From assembly GCF_003387155.1 (NCBI RefSeq), contig NZ_QUMT01000004.1:336602-400601 (forward strand): a stretch of DNA of 64,000 bases, in the 5' to 3' direction. Each line of letters opens with the position of its first letter. Within the stretch, counting starts at the first letter, position 1. Of this stretch, positions 26,768-33,882 are shown piece after piece. The position numbers and the translations under genes were made by a program. Below the pieces are notes generated by a model. That model searched no databases. It was given only the letters and a program-made list of their open reading frames with translations, and was not told where the DNA came from. The DNA is from Roseateles depolymerans. Its GTDB lineage: Bacteria; Pseudomonadota; Gammaproteobacteria; Burkholderiales; Burkholderiaceae_C.

Positions 26768-26970
26768 TGTGGAAAAGTTTCTGGCAACTGCCTGCTTGTC
26801 CACAGCCTGGCGGGTTTCGGCTCAACTGTTGTCAGTTCATGCCTGCGTAAACAAGGGCTCCGCACACAGCATTTATCCCATGGCAAGTGCTTGATGTAAT
26901 TGGGTTTTTAAGCCTTGTCCACAGAAAGTGGCGCCCTCTACTAAGACGACCAGAGAGATATATAAAACCT
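26768..26970. other. origin-like region C: DnaA boxes, trio-like triplets and AT-rich tract
   Basis: The 339-base gap after queE holds TTTTCCACA on the minus strand (26768-26776), TTGTCCACA (26796-26804), a partial TTATCCCAT (26873) and TTGTCCACA (26915-26923). The last box is followed by GAAAGTGGCGCC, CTCTACTAAGACGAC and GAGATATATAAAAC. From the box onward this matches region B almost base for base (TTGTCCACAGAAA, GC spacer, CTCTA-TA, AGAGATATA-AA). The rest of the gap, up to the MazG-like start at 27078, has no gene. Confidence 0.55.
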
Positions 26971-27077
26971 TGATGTTGAAAAGAGAGGCGAGAACTTTCC
27001 GCGCGACGTTGTTGCAACGCCCTTGTGGCCTCACCTTCGGTTGAAGCCTCGGCCAAGGACTTGCACACTGCGAAGCT

Positions 27078-27407
27078 ATGGACATCGCCCTTTTGCAGCA
27101 GCGCCTGCGCACCTTCGCCAACGATCGCGGCTGGGAGCCCTACCTCACGCCCAAGAACCTGGCCATGGCGATGGTGGTGGAGGCGGCCGAGCTGGTGGAG
27201 ATCTTCCAGTGGAAGACGGCGGAAGAGTCGCTGGCGCTGGACGACGCGACCCGGACGCATCTGGGCGAGGAGATCTCGGACGTGCTGATGTACCTGCTGC
27301 AGATCGCCGACCGCAGTGGGGTCGACGTGGCCAGTGCGGTGGAGCGCAAGCTTGCGCTCAACGCGATCAAATACCCGGCGGGCCTGCCCGCTTCCAAAAC
27401 CGTCTGA
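27078..27407 (+). CDS. MazG-like nucleotide pyrophosphohydrolase
   Basis: 109 residues, a single compact all-alpha NTP-PPase domain. The metal-binding motif appears as EAAELVEIFQW (near residue 35) and EEISDVLMYLLQ (near residue 62), the ExxE and ExxD pairs of the MazG/RS21-C6 (dCTPase) type. These enzymes hydrolyse non-canonical or excess dNTPs to the monophosphate. It lies directly downstream of DnaA-box region C and 66 bases before an exonuclease gene on the same strand. That suggests a nucleotide/DNA-maintenance pair. Confidence 0.9.
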   Translation: MDIALLQQRLRTFANDRGWEPYLTPKNLAMAMVVEAAELVEIFQWKTAEESLALDDATRTHLGEEISDVLMYLLQIADRSGVDVASAVERKLALNAIKYPAGLPASKTV

Positions 27408-27473
27408 CAAACGTCTGACCATCGTTTGATAACCGTTGGACGACTGTCCGTGAACAGTCCCTGACCCGCCCTC

Positions 27474-28157
27474 ATGAATCGGACCATCGCCGTCATCGAC
27501 TTTGAAACCACCGGACATTCGCCGCAGGGCGGAGGTCGTGCGACCGAGATCGCCGCGGTGCTGCTCAAGGACGGCGAGATCGTGGGCCACTACCAGAGCC
27601 TGATGCGCTCGGGGGCGTGGATCCCTCCGATGATCGAGCGGCTGACCGGCATCAGCAACGAGATGCTGGAAGACGCGCCCGATGCAGAGCAGGTCATGCG
27701 CGAAGTGGCGACCTTCACCCAAGGCTGCGGCTTCGTGGCGCATAACGCCGCATTCGATCGCGGGTTCTGGATGGCTGAGTTGGCACGTGCCCATGAAGTG
27801 GTCGACGTCGACCCCAGGTCTGCCCGCTTCACGCCGGAGTTCGTCTGTACCGTGAAGATGGCTCGACGTCTTTATCCGGAATCGCCGAACTGCAAGCTGG
27901 GCACGCTGGCCCGTTATCACCAGTTGCCCGACAATGGTCGCGCCCACCGGGCCCTGGCCGATGCGATGACCACGGCTCAACTGGTGCAACGCATGCAGCG
28001 CGACATCGCTGCGGAACTGGCCGAGTCACTTGGTGAACTGAATGTCGAACATGAGTTGATGCTGCGCCTTCAAGCCGTGGCGCGGCCCATGTGGACCAAG
28101 GCAGTGACGGGCTACGTGCGTGATGTGAGGCGGCATCAACAGGTGTCGCTGGTGTAG
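27474..28157 (+). CDS. DEDDh 3'-5' exonuclease (DNA polymerase III epsilon-like)
   Basis: 227 residues with the exonuclease motifs VIDFETTG (residues 7-14), VAHNAAFDRGFW and the DEDDh-type HRALADAMTT. These coordinate two metal ions for 3'-5' nucleotide removal. It resembles DnaQ-type exonucleases but has no polymerase-binding tail, so a free-standing repair or RNA/DNA exonuclease is more likely than the replicative proofreader. The C-terminal 50 residues are extra and helical. Confidence 0.88.
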   Translation: MNRTIAVIDFETTGHSPQGGGRATEIAAVLLKDGEIVGHYQSLMRSGAWIPPMIERLTGISNEMLEDAPDAEQVMREVATFTQGCGFVAHNAAFDRGFWMAELARAHEVVDVDPRSARFTPEFVCTVKMARRLYPESPNCKLGTLARYHQLPDNGRAHRALADAMTTAQLVQRMQRDIAAELAESLGELNVEHELMLRLQAVARPMWTKAVTGYVRDVRRHQQVSLV

Positions 28158-28352
28158 GAACGACCGATCGTGAGTGAGGGGCGTGCATTGCCCGTGCATG
28201 CCTCTCCCACACCCGCCGCTGGTCTGCAGATGAACACCGCTTCGGTGACCGTCAAATTGCAGGTCAGCAAATCATTTGCTGTCAAGATGCCTGTTTCGCC
28301 TCATTGGCTGGGACAATCTTGCGCTTTCCCCGATTTGCGTTTGTTCTCAGGT

Positions 28353-28871
28353 ATGTCGAGTATTCAGGTTCGCCCGGCCACATTGCGTGATGCCAAGGCC
28401 ATCGCCCAGATCCAGGTTGCCTCTGCGCAGGACGCTTACAAGGACTTCTGGCCCGATGCAGCCTTGAATGGTTTGTCCGTCGCCCAGCGTCAAGCGTATT
28501 GGCGCGAGGCCATCAACATGTGCGAGCCGCAAGTGCTGGTCGCGCATCTGGACAATGAAGTGATGGGTTTTGTTGGTTTCGATCGCTCTCGTGACAAGGG
28601 TACGCCCTCCACGACGGGTGAGATCTGGGCCATGTATGCGGCCCCTGCCCATTGGGACAAGGGGGTCGGACAGGCCCTGGTCGAAGCGGCGCAGGAAGGT
28701 CTGCAGGAAGAGGGCTGCACGCGAGTGACGCTCTGGACCTACAAGAACAACACCCGTGCCCTTCGCTTCTTCGAGATCGCCGGCTTCCGCGCTGAAGCGG
28801 ACAGCGTCAAGGCGGTCGATGTCGAAGGCAAGCCGCTGGAGCAGATGCGCCTGCATCGTTCGCTCATCTGA
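28353..28871 (+). CDS. GNAT-family N-acetyltransferase
   Basis: 172 residues from the ATG at 28353, chosen because homology (MSSIQVRPATLRDAKAIAQI) begins there. Acetyl-CoA binding is indicated by AHWDKGVGQALVEAA, corresponding to the RxxGxG/A loop, and by TLWTYKNNTRALRFFEIAGFRAE, the typical C-terminal beta-bulge with aromatic pair. Substrate unknown. It is preceded by a 195-base gap in which I see no gene. Confidence 0.9.
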   Translation: MSSIQVRPATLRDAKAIAQIQVASAQDAYKDFWPDAALNGLSVAQRQAYWREAINMCEPQVLVAHLDNEVMGFVGFDRSRDKGTPSTTGEIWAMYAAPAHWDKGVGQALVEAAQEGLQEEGCTRVTLWTYKNNTRALRFFEIAGFRAEADSVKAVDVEGKPLEQMRLHRSLI

Positions 28872-28963
28872 GCGGGTCTCCCGACGGTCTCTGTTCTTCC
28901 AGCGAGCCCTTGCTGATCCCGTCACGGGGCCAGCCGGGCTCGCTTTCAACTTTGGTAGTTCCC

Positions 28964-29437
28964 GTGCTGGCCAAGCTCACTTCCAAGAATCAACTGACGC
29001 TGCCCAAGAGCGTCACGGACAGCCTCGGCCCGGTGCAGTACTTCGAGGTGCAGGTGCAAGCCGGCCAGGTGGTGCTGACCCCGGTGCGCATCCAGCGCGG
29101 TGACGCGGTGCGTGCCAAGTTGGCGGAGCTGGACCTGGGGGATGAGGTGTTTGCGCAGGCGCTGACGTGGGCGGCTGACGGACCGTCCGTCGTGGCCACG
29201 AAGGCCCAGGCGGGCGCTGGCAAGGCGCGGTCGGTGAACAAGCCGTCGACCGCCAAAGCCGTCAAGGCGCCCAAAGCACCCAAGGCGACCGCAGCGTCGG
29301 CGGTCAAGGCCGTTGCCAAGTCCGCTTCCAAGGACGTGAAGACATCCACGCGGTCGACCTCGACCCCGTCGGTGTCCAACGCGAAACCGGCCGCCCCGCG
29401 TGCCGCTGCCAGCAAGGCCCGTCGTTCAGCGGCATGA
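28964..29437 (+). CDS. AbrB/SpoVT-type antitoxin-like protein with a lysine/alanine-rich tail
   Basis: 157 residues from a GTG at 28964. Residues 1-45 are an AbrB/MazE-like DNA-binding swapped-hairpin (LAKLTSKNQLTLPKSVTDSLG, in pieces LAKLTSKNQLTLPK and SVTDSLG), followed by a helical region (AVRAKLAELDLGDEVFAQAL). The remaining half (about 75-157) is low complexity, with Lys/Ala/Ser/Thr repeats such as KAPKAPKAT and SKARRSAA, resembling the tail of histone-H1-like proteins. The stop overlaps the start of the PIN-domain gene by four bases, as in toxin-antitoxin pairs. Expected role: repressor and antitoxin. The tail is not typical of the family. Confidence 0.8.
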   Translation: MLAKLTSKNQLTLPKSVTDSLGPVQYFEVQVQAGQVVLTPVRIQRGDAVRAKLAELDLGDEVFAQALTWAADGPSVVATKAQAGAGKARSVNKPSTAKAVKAPKAPKATAASAVKAVAKSASKDVKTSTRSTSTPSVSNAKPAAPRAAASKARRSAA

Positions 29438-29925
29438 GTCGGTCGCGTCCCTCTTCCGCTGTCCGCGTCGTGCTGGATCCGGCGCTGGTGTTGCGTGCGC
29501 TGCTGCGTTCGGACGAAACCGCGCGGCAGTTGCGTGCAGCGTGGCAGCAAGGATTCATTCGTCCGCTGATCAGTGCCGCGGACGCCGCGCAACTGGTGCG
29601 TGCGCTGGCCTACCCGCCCCTGGGCCTGAGCGCTGCCGAGCGCGAGGAGCTTCTGGCGGACTACCTGCCCTACGTCGACGCGGTTCGGGCAGACAGCCTG
29701 GTGCGCGGCGCAGTGCCAAGGCTGGACCCCGTGCAGGTGCAGCAGATTCAACTGGCCCGGCACGGCCAGGCGCGCTGGCTCATCACCGCGTCCGAGGACC
29801 TGCTGGCCTGGTCGGCGGCCGCCGGACGCTTGCAACGTGAACTGCGCGACCAGTGCACGGTCGTGGCGGTTTCATCCTGGTACCGGGTGTTGACCCCAAG
29901 CCAGCGCACCCAGCTGCTTTGTTAA
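29434..29925 (+). CDS. PIN-domain toxin-like protein (COG1569 type), degenerate active site
   Basis: 163 residues. The layout fits the PIN-family toxins: VRVVLDPALVLRALLRSDETARQL (in pieces VRVVLDPALV and LRALLRSDE), then ADAAQLVRALAYPPLGL, and LDPVQVQQIQLA, LITASEDLLAW. The first acidic residue (D15) is kept, but the usual D-T-N reads DPA. The second acidic position appears as Gln, and the fourth motif (normally TGDxDLL) has lost its first Asp. The active site may therefore be damaged. It is coupled to the AbrB-like gene upstream by ATGA overlap. Confidence 0.72.
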   Translation: MSRSRPSSAVRVVLDPALVLRALLRSDETARQLRAAWQQGFIRPLISAADAAQLVRALAYPPLGLSAAEREELLADYLPYVDAVRADSLVRGAVPRLDPVQVQQIQLARHGQARWLITASEDLLAWSAAAGRLQRELRDQCTVVAVSSWYRVLTPSQRTQLLC

Positions 29926-29939
29926 ATTGCGCGCTCGCT

Positions 29940-30161
29940 ATGAGCAGCAGTTTCCAAAATCGCATCCCCAGCAACATGTGGCGCGTGGTGTTCTACGAAC
30001 GCCGCGGCAACCGTGTTCACGTCGACCGCACCGGCCCCTGGCTGCCGGAGAAGCGGCTGGCGACGAACTGGGCCCATTGGTTCTGCGAACGGGGCTATCA
30101 CGTGGCGCTGCAGGATCAGACCGGCGAGATGGAGAAGATCAATCCAGGGCTGCCCAGCTGA
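29940..30161 (+). CDS. small conserved-looking hypothetical protein
   Basis: 73 residues starting at 29940, 14 bases after the PIN gene. The sequence (IPSNMWRVVFYERRGNRVHVDR, in pieces IPSNMWRVVFYERRG and NRVHVDR; LATNWAHWFCERGYHVALQD) is balanced and tryptophan-rich with no membrane segment. I do not recognise a family. Its spacing suggests cotranscription with the AbrB/PIN pair. Confidence 0.6.
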   Translation: MSSSFQNRIPSNMWRVVFYERRGNRVHVDRTGPWLPEKRLATNWAHWFCERGYHVALQDQTGEMEKINPGLPS

Positions 30162-30200
30162 GGCGGAGCGGCGCTCCCCCGCCTTGCCGGGTCCGGCTCC

Positions 30201-31277
30201 TCAAGCTGCTTCGCGGTAGCCCTGACGCTCAAGGGCCCAGCCATCAGTGGCCGCAGCGCCGTGGCTCTGCACATGCACCGTACTCAGGCGCTTGCTGGCC
30301 GCCCTCTGCACCAGTTGTTCCGCCTGCTGCGCCGTCAGGCGCATGGCAAAGCGTGTCCAGCGCTTTTGAATCAGCGGGTCTCGCCACGCGTCTTCCAGCG
30401 CCCAGCGAATGGCCATCGGGTCGCTGAGTGACTGCGAGGGCAGCACGCGTGGCACCAGGGCCATCACGAAGCGTGCGAAGTCGGCACGGGCTTCGTCGCT
30501 CAGCAGCGCTTCCAGGCGATGCAGGCGCTGGCTCCAGCCGGGTGTGGCGAGCTGACGGGTCACCAGGGCCTGCAAGGCCTGGATCGGATTGAACAGGCGC
30601 AGTCGATTGGGCGGCAGCACCAGCATCGGCAACTGAGCGGCCAGCTCATGCGGCACTTCGGAGACGAAGCTGGTCAGGATGGCCATGCGCTCCCAGGCAG
30701 CGGCATCCAGCCCACCCGCCATCGTCATCGGTCCCTGGCGCAGGCTTTGTGCTAGGGCCCAGGCTTGCTGCCAGCTGCGGTCGGCCTTGGCCGTGTTGGC
30801 GGCGCGGCTGATGACGGCGAGGTTGCCAGCGGCATAGCCGGCGTCATTGCGGACGCGGTCGACGCTGCGTTGGTGCGGGTCCGCCGCCTGGTCATTCAAG
30901 GGCTGGCGGCTGACGGGGCAGTGCGACGTGTCCAGCTGCTGCAGATAGTTGGGCGTGACCAGCAAGGTCTCGAACTGGCGCCCCCGCTGCCAGGCATGCA
31001 GACGCAGGGCCAGCCACAGCTGGGTGTGGCGGTGCGTGCGCAGCGTGCGGCCGCCAAAGGTGGCACGGCCCAGCTGCCAGCCTTGCTGCAGCGGCGACTG
31101 GTTGAAGAGCTGCTCCACCGGCGGGGTCAGGCCGTGGTGGGCGTAGTCCCAGCCCAGCTCAAACCCCAGACGCTCATGGCTGGAGCGGGTGGCCACCGGT
31201 TCCGGGCCCTCGGCGGCCATCGGCAACGGCAACTGCTGGACGGACAGGTCGTGAGATCGTTGAACGGTAGCAACCAT
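30201..31277 (-). CDS. uncharacterised protein with an HNH-like motif
   Basis: 358 residues from the ATG at 31277 (AAGGAG upstream); the frame extends to 31418 without a ribosome site. Residues about 118-165 read SHCPVSRQPL, then SVDRVRNDAGYAAGNL and a trailing N-T-A-K. This is the spacing of phage-type HNH nucleases (C-P-x-T/S, S-x-D-R-i, GY-xx-N-hh-V, N..K), though the catalytic His is not obvious. The rest is helical with no recognised domain. It is divergent from a WYL regulator gene, sharing a 167-base promoter gap. A DNA-targeting role is possible but not shown. Confidence 0.6.
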   Translation of the reverse strand: MVATVQRSHDLSVQQLPLPMAAEGPEPVATRSSHERLGFELGWDYAHHGLTPPVEQLFNQSPLQQGWQLGRATFGGRTLRTHRHTQLWLALRLHAWQRGRQFETLLVTPNYLQQLDTSHCPVSRQPLNDQAADPHQRSVDRVRNDAGYAAGNLAVISRAANTAKADRSWQQAWALAQSLRQGPMTMAGGLDAAAWERMAILTSFVSEVPHELAAQLPMLVLPPNRLRLFNPIQALQALVTRQLATPGWSQRLHRLEALLSDEARADFARFVMALVPRVLPSQSLSDPMAIRWALEDAWRDPLIQKRWTRFAMRLTAQQAEQLVQRAASKRLSTVHVQSHGAAATDGWALERQGYREAA

Positions 31278-31444
31278 GGGACGCTCCTTGAAAGGGTCAG
31301 GGTTCAGGCTTGCGTCCAGTGTGGGCGGCAGGTAGCTCATAGAATGAGCCACCGGGAGCGGCATCACAAAAATCTTCAAAAAAATCTGGAGTGCGTGTTG
31401 CACGTCCTTTCGCCCCAAGGTGGGCAGAACGCAGGGAGTTGTCC

Positions 31445-32458
31445 GTGGACCGTACCGAGCGCTTCTACAAGATCGAAATGCTGATCCGCAGCCGGGGCTG
31501 CGTCAGCTTTGCGGAGCTCAAGGCTGCGCTGGAGGTGTCGCCAGCCACCCTCAAGCGCGACCTGCAATACCTGCGGGAGCGGATGGACGCCCCCATCGAA
31601 TACGACGCGTCGGAAAACGGCTACCGCTTTGGGGAGCAGTGGCGTGGCCAGCGCCATGAACTGCCGGGCGTCTGGTTCAGCGAAAAAGAGCTGCATGCGC
31701 TGCTGACCATGCATCAATTGATGGCCAGCCTGGACGACAACGGCCTGCTCAATCGCCATCTGCAGCCGATGCTGGACAAGCTGCTCGGCATGCTGGGCGG
31801 TGACGGACAGCAGGCGCAGGAGATGACGCGCCGCATCAAGCTGATCTCCACCGCCCGGCGCCGGGTGGCGTCGGAGCATTTCGAGACCGTGGGCAGCGCG
31901 GTGGTCAAACGCCAGCGATTGCGCATTCGCTATCGCAAGCGGGGGCAGGGCGGGGGCGCGGTCAGTGAGCGGGAGGTGTCACCGCAGCGGTTGGTGCATT
32001 ACCGCAATACCTGGTATCTGGATGCGTGGTGTCACGGCAGCCAGGGCTTGCGGCGTTTTGCGCTCGATGCGATGGAGCAGGCGGAGCCGGTGGAGGGCGC
32101 CGCGCTGCACAGCCTGCCTTTGCCGCAGCTGGAGGAAGAACTGGATCAGGGCTACGGCATCTTCGCCGGCGGGGACCCGCAATGGGCCACCCTCGTGTTC
32201 AGCGAAAGCGCAGCGCCCTGGGTGGCCAGCGAGGAGTGGCACCCATCCCAGCGCAGCGAGTTTCTGCCGGATGGGCGCTGGCGGCTGGAGATTCCGTTCG
32301 TGGATGCCACCGAGCTGCTGATGGACCTGCTGCGCCATGCTGGCCAGGTGGAGGTGGTGTCGCCACCGGCGCTCAAGGAAGCTTATGCACAGCGGCTGCG
32401 CGGTGCTGTAGCGACGCTGGACTCGGCGAGCGCTGAAGGAGCGGTCGCCAAGACCTGA
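31445..32458 (+). CDS. WYL-domain transcriptional regulator
   Basis: 337 residues from the GTG at 31445, with AGGGAG seven bases upstream. The N-terminal helix-turn-helix is DRTERFYKIEMLIRSRG, FAELKAALEVSPATLKRDLQYL. The middle has RLRIRYRKRG, then the WYL core VHYRNTWYLDAWCHGSQGLRRF and a WCX-like C-terminal extension. Such proteins bind nucleotides or ssDNA-like ligands and often control DNA-damage or defence genes. The divergent neighbour (30201-31277) is a likely target. Confidence 0.9.
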   Translation: MDRTERFYKIEMLIRSRGCVSFAELKAALEVSPATLKRDLQYLRERMDAPIEYDASENGYRFGEQWRGQRHELPGVWFSEKELHALLTMHQLMASLDDNGLLNRHLQPMLDKLLGMLGGDGQQAQEMTRRIKLISTARRRVASEHFETVGSAVVKRQRLRIRYRKRGQGGGAVSEREVSPQRLVHYRNTWYLDAWCHGSQGLRRFALDAMEQAEPVEGAALHSLPLPQLEEELDQGYGIFAGGDPQWATLVFSESAAPWVASEEWHPSQRSEFLPDGRWRLEIPFVDATELLMDLLRHAGQVEVVSPPALKEAYAQRLRGAVATLDSASAEGAVAKT

Positions 32459-32522
32459 GCGGAGATGCGGCGTCCGGTCGCGAGCGGATGGCCACGCCAT
32501 CCTGCTCGACGGCGCCTCAGCC

Positions 32523-33176
32523 TCAAGGAGTGCTTGAGGTGCCGCTGTCGGATGCGTTTTCGGCGTTCTGAGCGTTCTGGGCGCCGTTCTCCGCCGCATT
32601 CTCGGCAGCATACTTGGCCAGCCGCTCGCTCTTCCAGTACACGTCGTCCCCGCCCTTGCCATCCAGGTTGGCGCGGTTGAGCACGCGGGCCAACACGAAC
32701 AGCAGGTCCGACAGGCGGTTGAGGTAGTGACGCGGCGCGGCATTCAAGGTCTCCTGCTGCGCCAGCGTGACCACTGCACGTTCGGCCCGGCGCGCCACCG
32801 TGCGGCACACATGTGCCAGCGCAGCGCTGCGGGTGCCGGCGGGCAGGATGAACTCCGCCAGCCGCGGCAGCGTGGCGTTGTAGTCGGCCAGTGCCTGGTC
32901 CAGCTGCAGCACGGCGTTGTCCTTCAGCAGGCTGTAGCCGGGCATGCACAGCTCACCGCCCAGGTTGAACAGCTCATGCTGGATGACCACCAGCAGCTCC
33001 CGCACATCGTCGGGCAGCGGCTCGGCCAGCAGCACGCCGATCTGCGAATTGAGCTCGTCCACGTCGCCCATGGCCTGGACGCGCAGATGGTCCTTGGGCA
33101 CACGGGTGCCATCACCGAGACCGGTGGTGCCGTCGTCACCGGTACGGGTGGCGATTTGAGAGAGTCGATTGGCCAT
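32523..33176 (-). CDS. cob(I)alamin adenosyltransferase, PduO/MMAB type
   Basis: 217 residues from the ATG at 33176. TRTGDDGTTGLGDGTRV is the ATP-binding P-loop-like N-terminus. DVDELNSQIGVLLAE, FILPAGTRSAALAHVCRTVARRAERAVV (in pieces FILPAGTRSAALAH and CRTVARRAERAVV) and YLNRLSDLLFVLARV are the family blocks. It transfers the adenosyl group of ATP to cob(I)alamin. No cobalamin synthesis or mutase gene is adjacent, so it may serve salvage. Its C-terminal tail is an unusual Ala/Asn/Glu/Ser low-complexity stretch (AENAAENGAQNAQNAENASD). Confidence 0.92.
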   Translation of the reverse strand: MANRLSQIATRTGDDGTTGLGDGTRVPKDHLRVQAMGDVDELNSQIGVLLAEPLPDDVRELLVVIQHELFNLGGELCMPGYSLLKDNAVLQLDQALADYNATLPRLAEFILPAGTRSAALAHVCRTVARRAERAVVTLAQQETLNAAPRHYLNRLSDLLFVLARVLNRANLDGKGGDDVYWKSERLAKYAAENAAENGAQNAQNAENASDSGTSSTP

Positions 33177-33237
33177 GGATGCGTCTGCGTCTGGGTCTGG
33201 AAAACCCAGCATCTTGCCGCAGAACGCAAACCCCCGT

Positions 33238-33651
33238 TCAATGACGGCGACCGCTGCGGTGGAACAGCGGACGTTGCGCCGTGCCGGCGGTGGTGAGCAG
33301 AGGGGGGTGAGGACGGTCCAGGCGGTGCGCAGGGGTCAGGGAATGGCCGGTTCGCGGCGAATGAGCGCGCAGCTGTTGGGGAGGCCGCGGCATGGAGCGC
33401 GAGATTGAGCGCGGCATCGAGATGGCGTCGCTGAGAGGGTCTTCCGCGGTGTCTGCGCCGGAGAGTTGCCGCCACTGGTCCAGCCACCATACCCGCAGCC
33501 AGTCAAAACGCAGGGACACCAGCATCGACAGGGCCAGCAGCACGAGGAACAGCGCCCACACAACATCCGCAGACATCCAGAGGGTGTGGGCCGATGACAG
33601 TGTCGAGTTCACCGAGGCACTAAAGGCGGAGGAACTGAGGACGGAGGACAT
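33238..33651 (-). CDS. small single-span membrane protein of unknown function
   Basis: 137 residues. Strong ribosome site AAAGGAG eight bases before the ATG at 33651. One clear membrane span (VVWALFLVLLALSMLVSL, about 30-47) is followed by FDWLRVWWLDQW. The remainder (about 75-137) is Pro/Arg/His/Ser-rich and probably disordered. I recognise no family. The start signal and the span suggest a real gene, but the C-terminal half could be over-long if a frameshift exists. Confidence 0.5.
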   Translation of the reverse strand: MSSVLSSSAFSASVNSTLSSAHTLWMSADVVWALFLVLLALSMLVSLRFDWLRVWWLDQWRQLSGADTAEDPLSDAISMPRSISRSMPRPPQQLRAHSPRTGHSLTPAHRLDRPHPPLLTTAGTAQRPLFHRSGRRH

Positions 33652-33882
33652 GAGGGAACTCCTTTCAACAGCAGCCGGGACAGCGCGGGCTCACCGCACG
33701 CCTGATGCTGTCACTCCGGACGAGCGCTGACAAGGGGCAAGCGCTTGCCAGCGTGGGTCGCGGGGTGGCCCGCACGCTTCAGGCCGGGTGCTGATGACGG
33801 CCTTCCTACAATGGCCCATCCGGCCCACCCCGCTCCACCCATCCGGCGGGTCCTAGGCATCCAGCAGCCGCAGGAGATTCTG

